NCBI RefSeq assembly: GCF_001484685.1
Contig: NZ_CP012200.1
Coordinates: 118,321 to 182,320, forward strand
Length of the DNA: 64,000 nt
Source of the DNA: Thermococcus sp. 2319x1
Lineage (GTDB): Archaea; Methanobacteriota_B; Thermococci; Thermococcales; Thermococcaceae
Direction of reading: 5' to 3'
Position numbers and translations under genes: made by a program. The notes below the pieces were generated by a model. The model worked only from the letters and a program-made list of their open reading frames with translations. It was not told where the DNA came from and did no database searches. The stretch's first letter is position 1; each line of letters begins with the position of its first letter. Below are positions 54,613 through 64,000 of this stretch, piece after piece.

Positions 54613-55005
54613 TCACGCAAGTGCTTCTATAAGCTCAAGGATGATTGCTATGAAGGAATAGAATGCATAGGTAAAGACTGCAACCTGAATTAGTGCAACT
54701 CCCCCCTTTAGTGCCTTCATGTTTTCAGGCAGGAGGGGTGTAGGGATTCCAATTAACACCGTACCAGAGAGGAGTATTATAACCCTATACAATGCGTCGA
54801 AGTCCATCGGAAGCTCCATCTCCGGGTAGGTTATTTCCACATTAACCCCTTGAATGGGGACGGTGATCTTAGCGTTCCCAAGTCCCTTTAGAGTAAAGTA
54901 GCTTATCACAAGTACGAAGAGTATAGTGCCGAGTAGGCTAATTGAAAGGGAAGAGAGCGTTTCGCTGAGTCTTTCCCATCTGTCTTTGCAGCTTTCTTTT
55001 CCCAT
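54613..55005 (-). CDS. Small membrane protein in the mannosylglycerate operon
   Basis: A 130-residue protein with three helices (about 20-42, 77-95, 103-127), the first two separated by a beta segment (NAKITVPIQGVNVEITYPEMELP). No family is known to me. It starts at ATG 55005, three bases after the manC stop, and ends 10 bases before pmm. An unknown gene in the same place occurs, from memory, in Pyrococcus, which hints at a conserved role in this pathway or in solute retention. Confidence 0.65.
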   Translation of the reverse strand: MGKESCKDRWERLSETLSSLSISLLGTILFVLVISYFTLKGLGNAKITVPIQGVNVEITYPEMELPMDFDALYRVIILLSGTVLIGIPTPLLPENMKALKGGVALIQVAVFTYAFYSFIAIILELIEALA

Positions 55006-55007
55006 TT

Positions 55008-56390
55008 TCACTCTCTCCCGAAGTCATCCTGGAACCTTTCAATGTCATCTTCCCCCAGATATTCCCCGATCTGAGTCTCTATGACCTCAAGGATCACTTT
55101 TCCCGGATTTTCGAGCCTGTGGACAACCCCTGCTGGAATGAATGTGCTCTCACCTGGCCTTAGCAGTAGTTCCTTCTCTCCGATTTTTACCTTTGCGGTG
55201 CCTCTGACAACAACCCAATGCTCCGAACGATGATAATGCCTTTGGAGGGATAGTCTTTTGCCAGGTAAGACCGTTAGGCGCTTTATTTTATACCTCTCTC
55301 CCTCTTCAAGAACTGTATAGGCTCCCCAGGGTCTGTAGGCAGTTCTGTGTACTAAGGCTCTCTCATCTCCTTTTTCTATTAGCTTTTTATAGACCTCTTT
55401 GACCTTTTGGGTTTCGCCCTTCTTAGCTACGAGCAGGGCATCTCCGGTGTCTATTATCACTAGGTCTTCTACTCCCACCGTTGCGGTTAGCCTCTCCGTT
55501 ATTATTAAGTTGTCCTTTGAATCCACGTTTATATAGCCTCCCTTAAATCCGCTTATTCTGATGGCATTTCCGTTTTCATCTTTTTCAAAGGCCTCGTATA
55601 TTGCATCAAAGCTTCCCAAGTCATTCCAGTAAGTGTTTAGCGGCACTACAGCTGCTTTGTCAGTCTTTTCCATGATGCCGTAGTCTACGGAAATTTCCGG
55701 AACCTTTTCATATGCTTCTTCTATGCTTTTCGCCTCTTTAAAGGCGTTGTAGACCTCTGGAGCGAGAGTCTTTACCTCTTCAATGAACAGTGAGCTATCG
55801 AAAAGGAACATACCGCTGTTCCAGTAGTAGCCCTCCTCAACATAGCGCTTTGCGGTTTCGTAGTCCGGCTTTTCTTTGAACTCCTCAACTTTGTACCCCC
55901 CTTCAAGTTTCTCTCCCGGTTTTATGTAGCCATAGCCGGTGTGGGGTTTTGTTGGCTTAATGCCGAATGTTATGAAATAACTATCCGCAAGTTTTTCGGC
56001 ATTTTCAAACGCCCTTACATAGTCTTCGTTAACCCTTATTAGATGATCTGATGGCAGAACAGCAACTTTTGACTTCCCGTAGTTCTCTTCTATAACCCTC
56101 ATTCCCCAGAAAATTGCGGGCAGAGTATTTTTTCCAACAGGTTCAAGAAGAATATTCTCCTCCGGAACTTCTATACCAAGCTCCTTTAAATCATCTAGAA
56201 CCCTAAACTTGTACTCCCTGTTTGTAACGATGAATATCTCCTTGGGCTTTGAGAATTTTAACGCTCTTTCAACGGTCTTTTGGAAGAGGGATGCACTGTT
56301 GAAAATTCTTATAAACTGCTTTGGCATTAACTCTCTACTCAATGGCCACAATCTTGTCCCTTTTCCTCCAGCAAGGATAAGTGTTTTCAC
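55008..56390 (-). CDS. manC: Mannose-1-phosphate guanylyltransferase/mannose-6-phosphate isomerase
   Basis: A 460-residue bifunctional enzyme. The N-terminal nucleotidyltransferase has LAGGKGTRLWPLSRE and VAVLPSDHLI; FKEKPDYETA and GYYWNSGMF also fit. The C-terminal cupin (about 340-455) carries the isomerase metal site LQRHYHRSEHWVVVRG and ESTFIPAGVVHRLENPG. It makes mannose 6-phosphate and GDP-mannose. The GTG start shares bases with the mpgP stop (GTGA). Confidence 0.94.
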   Translation of the reverse strand: MKTLILAGGKGTRLWPLSRELMPKQFIRIFNSASLFQKTVERALKFSKPKEIFIVTNREYKFRVLDDLKELGIEVPEENILLEPVGKNTLPAIFWGMRVIEENYGKSKVAVLPSDHLIRVNEDYVRAFENAEKLADSYFITFGIKPTKPHTGYGYIKPGEKLEGGYKVEEFKEKPDYETAKRYVEEGYYWNSGMFLFDSSLFIEEVKTLAPEVYNAFKEAKSIEEAYEKVPEISVDYGIMEKTDKAAVVPLNTYWNDLGSFDAIYEAFEKDENGNAIRISGFKGGYINVDSKDNLIITERLTATVGVEDLVIIDTGDALLVAKKGETQKVKEVYKKLIEKGDERALVHRTAYRPWGAYTVLEEGERYKIKRLTVLPGKRLSLQRHYHRSEHWVVVRGTAKVKIGEKELLLRPGESTFIPAGVVHRLENPGKVILEVIETQIGEYLGEDDIERFQDDFGRE

Positions 56391-57118
56391 CCTATCACCT
56401 CCATAAGTTCTTTTATTGTCCTTATGTTCTTAGCTCTTTTGTGTGAAAGGTTTATAGCAAATGGGTGGCCAACAACTTCAAGCATTGGAATATCGTTTTC
56501 TCCATCCCCCACGGCGTAGCTTTCTACTTTTCCAGTCTTTGAGTATAAACCTATAAGCATTTTTGCGGCTTTCCCCTTATCAGTGTCTCCGGTAACAGTG
56601 TAAAATCTGCTGCCTTTTGTGATCCTAAGCTTTCTCTGCTCTATCTCTTTTTGGAATCCCTCTTTTGCCCATTTGAAAATTGTCTCTGAATATTCTCTCT
56701 TCACAGCGAGTTCTGCAAGTTCCTTTGGGAGACCAGTAAATTCGATAATCTCTTCAATTGTTGAATTCCCATAGTATTTTAGCCCAAAGCGGCTGCTTAT
56801 TTCATCTAAAGCTTTTTTTATGATATCATACTTTGTGCCGAGTTCGATGACATAGTAACCCTCATCTTCCCGGCTGTATGGGAATTCAAAGTTGAAGTAC
56901 CCTTCTGGAATGTAAATTGCACTCCCATTCTCAACTATGAAGGGATCCGAGACTTTGAGTGCTTTTCTGTAATACTCCTGCTCTGCCTTTGTTTTTGAAG
57001 AGTTAAAGACTATTTTGAACCCTTTTTCCTTCAGGAAACTCACTATCTCCTTTGCTGGTTCTGGAGAGTAGTCATTTCCAATTAGGGTTTTATCTAAATC
57101 CAGAAAGATTACCTTCAT
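56387..57118 (-). CDS. mpgP: Mannosyl-3-phosphoglycerate phosphatase
   Basis: A 243-residue HAD-superfamily phosphatase: [12 protein letters not shown] (D-x-D-x-T), [23 protein letters not shown] and [13 protein letters not shown]. It removes the phosphate from mannosyl-3-phosphoglycerate to give mannosylglycerate, a thermo- and osmoprotectant. It overlaps mpgS as ATGA and manC as GTGA. Confidence 0.93.
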   Translation of the reverse strand: MKVIFLDLDKTLIGNDYSPEPAKEIVSFLKEKGFKIVFNSSKTKAEQEYYRKALKVSDPFIVENGSAIYIPEGYFNFEFPYSREDEGYYVIELGTKYDIIKKALDEISSRFGLKYYGNSTIEEIIEFTGLPKELAELAVKREYSETIFKWAKEGFQKEIEQRKLRITKGSRFYTVTGDTDKGKAAKMLIGLYSKTGKVESYAVGDGENDIPMLEVVGHPFAINLSHKRAKNIRTIKELMEVIG

Positions 57119-58299
57119 AAATCAAACCTCAAGAGAGTCTCTTGGTTCGATTCGAGAGTTTTCATCCACTTTTTGGTGTCTATGTCCTTTATTGGTCTCA
57201 TAACCCTTGGTTTTGGCAATTCTTCGTCCTCTTTTATTATCCCATGCATTCTGAGGTCTTCCAAAATCTGCCTCTTCAACTGTTCTGATGCGAGTTTTGA
57301 GTGGTATATTGTGGTTAAAGACAGCAGCACCATCTCCTTTACATGTTCCTGCCCCTTATCCTCGTGGAAGTGGGGGTTTAACGTTTCTATCTGGAATATT
57401 TCTATTCCTTGGTCAAAAACATCTTGGAACTCTTCTACATTTTCCCAACTACCAAAGCGCTCAAGGAGATACACTATCTCATAGGGCTCTATGGAGTAAC
57501 CTGTTGAAAATGGCATGATTTCTGCAAGCTTCATTGTCATTGCATGCTCTCCAGCATTGCCGGTTACCATTATCGTGGTTTCAAATGCAGTCTTCTCACT
57601 TATCAGCTGATTCAGATAGCGATTGGTTATCTCACTCACCCTTCCCCACTTCTTGAAATAAAGCGTTCCTCTGCTAACTTTGGGCTTGTGCCTCCAGTGG
57701 AGCCTTACCATCGTGTATTCGCTTTCACTCATCAAGAATCCAGCGGCATAGTCCTTGACATATTCATTAACCGCTCCGGGTATGTAGTTGTCCGCATCAA
57801 CGAATCCCACGTATTTGGCTCCTATTGCTCTGGCAAGCATTATTCCTATGAGCATGCCCTCCCCTTTTCCACTTCTCACAAGTCCCTTTTCGTCTAAGAT
57901 GTCCTCGTACCCTGTCTCTCTAAATGCCTCCGCTAACCCGGGGTCTCTCTGGTGAATCATGATAACTTTCGAGTGTGTCAAATTGTAGAAGTGTTTTACC
58001 AAGTCTACCTCCTGCTTGAATCTGTTGGGTCCCTTTCTTTTGCTGTTGGAGACTATTATGATTGGTGATTTGTGGGGTATTGCTTTGAGGACTCCATCAA
58101 CTAAGTGTAGCTTTTCGTTTTTCATCGGCACGACTATTGCCATTTCCCCGATGGTTTTGTAGATATTCTCCCTGGGAATATTTTGAACAGTGAACATAGG
58201 AACGTCTTCAGTTTCCGTGTCCATCTTGATAACTTTTTGTAGTTCGTAAATCTTCACAGCTCCAAAGATTTCTTTATAAACCGGAGCTTCTAGAAGCAT
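57115..58299 (-). CDS. mpgS: Mannosyl-3-phosphoglycerate synthase
   Basis: A 394-residue GT55 glycosyltransferase that joins GDP-mannose to 3-phosphoglycerate. Visible are [18 protein letters not shown]-like residues near 70, [31 protein letters not shown], the metal motif [10 protein letters not shown] and [11 protein letters not shown]. It heads the operon; ATG 58299 follows GGGAGGTGATA. No clear osmotic regulatory site is seen in the 110 bases before it. Confidence 0.95.
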   Translation of the reverse strand: MLLEAPVYKEIFGAVKIYELQKVIKMDTETEDVPMFTVQNIPRENIYKTIGEMAIVVPMKNEKLHLVDGVLKAIPHKSPIIIVSNSKRKGPNRFKQEVDLVKHFYNLTHSKVIMIHQRDPGLAEAFRETGYEDILDEKGLVRSGKGEGMLIGIMLARAIGAKYVGFVDADNYIPGAVNEYVKDYAAGFLMSESEYTMVRLHWRHKPKVSRGTLYFKKWGRVSEITNRYLNQLISEKTAFETTIMVTGNAGEHAMTMKLAEIMPFSTGYSIEPYEIVYLLERFGSWENVEEFQDVFDQGIEIFQIETLNPHFHEDKGQEHVKEMVLLSLTTIYHSKLASEQLKRQILEDLRMHGIIKEDEELPKPRVMRPIKDIDTKKWMKTLESNQETLLRFDL

Positions 58300-58411
58300 A
58301 TTATCACCTCCCAAGTGATTAGAGCAAGCAGAATAATGAAAACACTCTGCCGGATACTTTTTATTTTTTCCCATATATAAATTTTACCCTAGGTTAAAAA
58401 AATAAAGAAGG

Positions 58412-59818
<1,407 letters not shown>

Positions 59819-59903
59819 TTATCACCTCCAGTGTTGGTATGCATTCAAAATTAATAAAGGTTAGCCAAAGATAAACTTCAAAAACTTCCGGCATAAACTA
59901 CGG

Positions 59904-60770
59904 ATGATGATAATCAAAGGTATTGGGTTGGATTCTTCATCAAAAATTGCCTTTCAAAGTCATGCTCACACCGATCATTTTGTTAGTGGGGAGTTTATAG
60001 TATCCACAAAACCCACGAAGTTCCTCAGCCATCTCAAAAAAGGTGGATTCTACAAGACCTACCGGTTTGGAGAGAGTTTTTACATAGGTGATTATAAAGC
60101 AAAGCTCTATCCAGCAGGCCACATGCTGGGCTCTGCTCAAATCTACATCAAGTTCGATGAGTTTTCGCTCCTCTACACAGGGGATGTAAAGTGGTTCAAG
60201 CTTAGGACAGCAGAAAAGAGCAAATTCAGAAAGGCTGATGTCTTGGTTATTGAGGCCACTTATGGCATCCCAATGTATAATTTTCCAACTCCAAGAGAGG
60301 CAGAGAAAAAGCTCATTGCCTTTGTAGAGGAAGCATTGGACAGAAAAAAGGTTCCGACGCTCTACGCAAATCAAATGGGGAAGGCTCAGGAACTGCTTAA
60401 AATTCTGGACGTTCATGGCTATTCTGCGAGGGTCTCGAGTGATGTGAGAAAGGTTGCCAGAGTTTATGAAAAATTTGGAATTAGGTTTAGGAATATTTCA
60501 AATGACGGGGAGGTTGTTGTCAGGGGTTTTGGGAGTCAAAAGCCCATTAACGGCATCCATCCTTCTGAACTGTTTGTTTCTGGGTTTGGGAATCTAAAGC
60601 TCAGCAGTCATGCGGATTTCTGGGAGCTTATAAGGATAGTGGAGAGGGTTAAGCCCGAAAAAATTTACACACGATACGGCTATAATAGGGAATTTGCAAG
60701 GATTTTGAGAGGATTGGGATATGAAGCAAGGCCTGTAGAAGATGTTTTGCTTTCAGGAGAATTAATTTGA
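59904..60770 (+). CDS. MBL-fold exonuclease-like protein
   Basis: A 288-residue beta-lactamase-fold nuclease related to the ligase-associated exonuclease/CPSF group. The metal site is HAHTDH (20-25) and the next histidine is in YPAGHMLGSAQIYI; TGDVKW and LVIEATYG follow. The C-terminal half has LYANQMGKAQELLKIL and LSSHADFWELIRI, the CASP-type final histidine motif. It would act on DNA or RNA ends. No ribosome site precedes ATG 59904, so a leaderless transcript is likely. Confidence 0.8.
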   Translation: MMIIKGIGLDSSSKIAFQSHAHTDHFVSGEFIVSTKPTKFLSHLKKGGFYKTYRFGESFYIGDYKAKLYPAGHMLGSAQIYIKFDEFSLLYTGDVKWFKLRTAEKSKFRKADVLVIEATYGIPMYNFPTPREAEKKLIAFVEEALDRKKVPTLYANQMGKAQELLKILDVHGYSARVSSDVRKVARVYEKFGIRFRNISNDGEVVVRGFGSQKPINGIHPSELFVSGFGNLKLSSHADFWELIRIVERVKPEKIYTRYGYNREFARILRGLGYEARPVEDVLLSGELI

Positions 60771-60782
60771 AAGAAGAAGAAA

Positions 60783-61187
60783 TCAGAGTGATTCCAAGTA
60801 TTCGGCATAAGCGTTAGCATCCATAAGCTCTTCCAATTCCTCTTCAAGATTGCTTGGCTTTATCTTAACAATCCAAGCTCCATACGGGTCTTCGTTGATT
60901 TTTTCTGGAGCGTCTTTAAGCTCTTCGTTAACTTCAATTACCTCGCCGCTAACTGGTGCGTAGACTTCGCTTACGGCTTTTACGCTTTCCACTTCGCAGA
61001 GTACATCCCCTTTTGCCACCTCCTTCCCAACCTCTGGAAGCTCTACATAAGCGAGGTCACCAAGTTCCTTTTGTGCATAGTCTGTTATTCCCACCAAAAC
61101 CGTGCCATCTTCAAGCACTTGGACCCATTCGTGGTCCTTGGTGTAGTATAATCCCTCTTTAATCTTGTATTCTCCAACCTCAATCAT
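60783..61187 (-). CDS. gcvH: Glycine cleavage system H protein
   Basis: A 134-residue lipoyl carrier. The lipoylated lysine is Lys70 in [15 protein letters not shown], with [18 protein letters not shown] and [14 protein letters not shown] before and after. No other glycine-cleavage genes are in the window. ATG 61187 follows GGTGATC, a full match to the 16S anti-SD; an ATG at 61199 lies upstream of it. Confidence 0.94.
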   Translation of the reverse strand: MIEVGEYKIKEGLYYTKDHEWVQVLEDGTVLVGITDYAQKELGDLAYVELPEVGKEVAKGDVLCEVESVKAVSEVYAPVSGEVIEVNEELKDAPEKINEDPYGAWIVKIKPSNLEEELEELMDANAYAEYLESL

Positions 61188-61270
61188 AGCGATCACCATA
61201 GCCTTTTATGGCTAAAAAACATTTAAAGCTTTTCCTAATTGTAGCAGTTTCAGATTCCCATCCAAAAGAT

Positions 61271-61398
61271 TTAAATACTCCAATGTCAAGATAAAGGGCG
61301 ATGCTTATGAGGGGGGATCGAGTTCTCCATAACTTGGTATCCCTTTGCTAATCAACTCATTTATCCCCTTAGACGTAAATCCGAGTCTTTTTCCTCGG
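61271..61398 (+). ncRNA. Possible structured RNA or leader before leuS
   Basis: TTTAAATAC at 61271-61279 is a good TATA box, predicting a transcript from about 61300. Downstream GGGGAT (61313-61318) pairs with ATCCCC (61363-61368) and GAGTT (61320-61324) with AACTC (61354-61358), followed by a second hairpin CCGAG/CTCGG (61381-61385, 61394-61398) with a T run in its loop. leuS has its own TATA (TTTTAAAAG, 61408-61416), so this may be an independent small RNA. No clear C/D boxes or ACA are seen; the call is tentative. Confidence 0.4.
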
Positions 61399-61447
61399 TG
61401 CAAACTCTTTTAAAAGACGTTTTTAACAACATCAGGGAGGTTGGAAT

Positions 61448-64000
61448 ATGGTAGATTTCAAGGCTATTGAAGAAAAATGGCAGCAGAAGTGGCTGGAAGA
61501 GAAGGTATTCGAGCCTCAGATAGACAAAGAGAAACCAAAGTTCTACATAACGGTTGCGTTCCCCTATTTGTCAGGCCACCTTCACGTGGGGCATGCAAGA
61601 ACCTATACAATACCTGACGTTATTGCAAGGTTCAAGAGAATGCAGGGATACAACGTCTTGTTCCCAATGGCGTGGCATATAACCGGCTCTCCAATAGTCG
61701 GGATAGCGGAAAGGATAAAGCATAGAGACCCCCAGACAATCTACGTTTATAGGGACGTCTACAAAGTTCCAGAGGATATTCTATGGACATTTGAAGATCC
61801 AGTGAACATAGTTAAGTATTTCATGAAGGCTGCAAAGGAGACCTTCATAAGGGCTGGTTTCAGTGTTGATTGGAGCAGAGAGTTCCACACGACATCGCTC
61901 TTCCCACCTTTCAGCAAGTTCATTGAGTGGCAGTTCTTGAGATTAAAAGAAAAGGGGCTGATCGTCAAGGGAACCCATTATGTTAGGTGGGATCCTGTTG
62001 TTGGAACCCCCTTGGGAGACCATGACCTGATTGAGGGTGAAGACGTTCAAATACTGGACTACGTTTTGATAAAGTTCGTTCTTGAAGAGGAGGGTGAAGT
62101 TTACTACCTACCAGCGGCGACCCTAAGGCCCGAAACCGTTTATGGAGTAACCAACATGTGGTTAAATCCAGAGGCAACTTATGTGAAGGCTAAAGTAAAA
62201 AGCGGTGAAAAAGAGGAGAAGTGGATAATTAGCAAGGAAGCCGCTTACAAATTGAGCTTCCAAGATAAAGAGATTGAAGTTCTGGAAGAGTTTAAAGGAG
62301 AGAAACTAATTGGAAAGTGGGTCAGGAATCCAGTGACTGGAGATGAGATAATTATTCTGCCCGCTGACTTCGTTGATCCGGATAACGCTACCGGAGTAGT
62401 CATGAGCGTTCCGGCACATGCACCCTTTGACCATGCCGCCTTGGAAGATATAAAGAAGAATACCGAGATTCTGCTTAAGTATGATATCGACCCGAGGATT
62501 GTTGAGGGAATAAGCTATATCTCTCTGATTGAGCTCGAAGGTTACGGTGAGTTCCCAGCCGTCGAAGAAAGTAAAAAATTGGGTGTAAAGGACCAAAAAG
62601 ATGTGGAGAAGCTTGAACAGGCCACGAAAAACATCTACAAGGCTGAATACCACAAGGGCATTTTCAAAATTGAGCCCTATAAAGGAAAACCCGTTAGTGA
62701 GGTAAAGGAACTGGTAGCTAGGGAGATGTTCGAGAAAGGAATAGCCGATAGGATGTATGAATTCTCGGACAAGAACGTCATCTCGAGGTTTGGAAACAGG
62801 GCGGTTATAAAAATTATCCACGATCAGTGGTTTATCGACTATGGAAACCCAGAATGGAAGGCAAAAGCAAGAGAGGCTTTGGCACAAATGAAAATCCTAC
62901 CGGAATCAAGGAGGGCGCAGTTTGAGGCCATAATAGAGTGGTTGGATAAGAAGGCATGTGCAAGGAAGGTTGGCTTTGGAACTCCTTTGCCATGGGATCC
63001 GGAGTGGGTGATCGAGAGCCTGAGCGACTCAACAATCTACATGGCCTACTACACCATAAGCAGGGCCATAAATAAGTATGGCATTAAAGGCGAGCAATTG
63101 ATCCCGGAGGTTTTCGACTACGTATTCCTTGAGAACTTCAGCGAGGAGAAAGAAAAGCAGCTAAGCGAAAAAACGGGCATTCCAAAGGAAGTTATAAGGG
63201 AAATGAAGGAGGAATTTGAGTACTGGTATCCGCTCGACTGGCGCTGTTCAGCCAAAGACCTCATCCCGAACCACCTGACGTTCTTTATCTTCAACCACGT
63301 TGCCATATTCAGAAAAGAGCACTGGCCGAAAGGAATAGCGGTCAACGGCTTTGGAACTCTCGAAGGACAGAAAATGAGCAAGAGCAAGGGGAACGTGCTC
63401 AACTTCATCGATGCCATTGAAGAGAACGGTGCAGATGTGGTTAGACTTTACATAATGAGCTTAGCGGAGCACGACAGCGACTTTGACTGGAGAAGAGCGG
63501 AAGTTGGAAAGCTAAGAAAGCAGGTGGAGAGATTCTATGAGCTTATAACTGAATTTGCAACTTATGAGGACAAAGACGTTGAGCTAATGGGCATTGATAA
63601 GTGGCTCCTTCACCGCTTAAACAAAGCCATAAAAGGTGCCACTGAGGCTTTGGAGGAATTCAGAACAAGAACCGCTGTCCAGTGGGCGTTTTACAGCATA
63701 CTGAACGACCTAAGGTGGTACATGAGGAGAACCGAGGGAAGGGATGACGAGGCAAAGAGGGCAACCTTAAGGAGACTTGCGGATGTATGGGTTAGGCTAA
63801 TGGCTCCGTTTACCCCCCATATAGCGGAAGAACTCTGGAAAAAGCTCGGCGGAGAGGGCTTTGTAAGCCTTGCCAAGTGGCCAGAGCCGGTTGAAGAATG
63901 GTGGAACGAAACAATAGAACTTGAAGAAGAGTACATCAAAGGACTAATCGATGATATAAAGGAAATTATCACCGTTGCAAAGCTTGAGGATGCAAAGAGA
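61448..64000 (+). CDS. leuS: Leucyl-tRNA synthetase (3' end beyond window)
   Basis: The first 851 codons of an archaeal/eukaryal-type LeuRS. HIGH motif HLHVGH is at 44-49 and KMSKS at 642-646. The CP1 editing domain is visible ([31 protein letters not shown]) with the editing aspartate in [25 protein letters not shown] is the archaeal tail of the catalytic part. Archaeal LeuRS is about 960 residues, so roughly 110 are missing. It starts at ATG 61448 behind GGGAGGTTGG. Confidence 0.97.
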   Translation, partial: MVDFKAIEEKWQQKWLEEKVFEPQIDKEKPKFYITVAFPYLSGHLHVGHARTYTIPDVIARFKRMQGYNVLFPMAWHITGSPIVGIAERIKHRDPQTIYVYRDVYKVPEDILWTFEDPVNIVKYFMKAAKETFIRAGFSVDWSREFHTTSLFPPFSKFIEWQFLRLKEKGLIVKGTHYVRWDPVVGTPLGDHDLIEGEDVQILDYVLIKFVLEEEGEVYYLPAATLRPETVYGVTNMWLNPEATYVKAKVKSGEKEEKWIISKEAAYKLSFQDKEIEVLEEFKGEKLIGKWVRNPVTGDEIIILPADFVDPDNATGVVMSVPAHAPFDHAALEDIKKNTEILLKYDIDPRIVEGISYISLIELEGYGEFPAVEESKKLGVKDQKDVEKLEQATKNIYKAEYHKGIFKIEPYKGKPVSEVKELVAREMFEKGIADRMYEFSDKNVISRFGNRAVIKIIHDQWFIDYGNPEWKAKAREALAQMKILPESRRAQFEAIIEWLDKKACARKVGFGTPLPWDPEWVIESLSDSTIYMAYYTISRAINKYGIKGEQLIPEVFDYVFLENFSEEKEKQLSEKTGIPKEVIREMKEEFEYWYPLDWRCSAKDLIPNHLTFFIFNHVAIFRKEHWPKGIAVNGFGTLEGQKMSKSKGNVLNFIDAIEENGADVVRLYIMSLAEHDSDFDWRRAEVGKLRKQVERFYELITEFATYEDKDVELMGIDKWLLHRLNKAIKGATEALEEFRTRTAVQWAFYSILNDLRWYMRRTEGRDDEAKRATLRRLADVWVRLMAPFTPHIAEELWKKLGGEGFVSLAKWPEPVEEWWNETIELEEEYIKGLIDDIKEIITVAKLEDAKR

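Noticed and set aside
59819-59835. TGM site before glkA
   Set aside because: TATCAC here is just the reverse of the GGTGATA ribosome site and the other half is incomplete.
61300-61380. C/D box or H/ACA guide RNA
   Set aside because: No convincing RTGATGA/CTGA pair or ACA at the right distance was found, so only a generic structured RNA is listed.

Overview
The window is archaeal and almost certainly comes from a Thermococcus species. It carries an ADP-dependent glucokinase, an archaeal class I fructose-bisphosphate aldolase, an ADP-forming acyl-CoA synthetase pair, a GltPh-type aspartate transporter, a full mannosylglycerate operon, aIF5A, Nep1, archaeal-type LeuRS and TyrRS, and two secreted proteins with the CGP-CTERM tail typical of Thermococcales. 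Start codons sit behind GGTGA or GGAGGTGA ribosome sites and TATA-type promoters. The glucokinase is, from memory, nearly the same as the Thermococcus litoralis enzyme, so T. litoralis or a close relative is likely; this is inference. Genes are dense, with many ATGA overlaps.

Layout. 1-6.1 kb: a cysteine desulfurase fragment, an ECF-type membrane protein, a glucuronyl-epimerase-like lipoprotein with a decayed tail copy beside it, a ThiR-like regulator with VanZ-like and YjbQ proteins, and a YgjP-like metalloprotease with a PhnP-like hydrolase. 6.1-12.4 kb: an AT-rich accessory island flanked by a truncated MFS gene and a frameshifted MBL gene. It holds the most interesting object, a seven-gene peptide-modification operon on the minus strand: two small cysteine-free precursor-like peptides with a shared N-terminal motif, a radical SAM enzyme, a PqqD-like recognition protein, a PH-like membrane protein, and an ABC permease and ATPase. 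It looks like a RiPP cassette of a kind I do not recognise.

12.4-24.5 kb: a SnoaL-like protein, acdAB behind a perfect inverted repeat, endonuclease III, a PadR-controlled ABC exporter, pgk, and an Mrr-nuclease-like protein with long repeats. 24.5-32.7 kb: a secreted phosphoesterase, a flavin-reductase-like DUF447 protein and an Fbp-type ABC importer whose permease is frameshifted. 32.7-43.1 kb: tyrS, tRNA-Leu, alaX, a secreted duplicated protein, a glutamate/aspartate transporter with a 5' frameshift, biotin ligase, aldolase, a biotin-bearing carboxyltransferase and CstA. The last four suggest linked pyruvate/oxaloacetate metabolism.

43.1-51.4 kb: a pair of small paralogues with an ArsA/Get3-like ATPase and a MIP18-like protein, then RNA modification and translation genes. 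51.4-64 kb: a ClC channel, mannosylglycerate synthesis (mpgS, mpgP, manC, an unknown membrane protein, pmm), ADP-glucokinase, an MBL exonuclease, GcvH, a possible structured RNA, and leuS running off the end.

Several genes are split by single-base shifts, mostly in runs of G. These could be sequencing errors or real decay; the sequence alone cannot decide.
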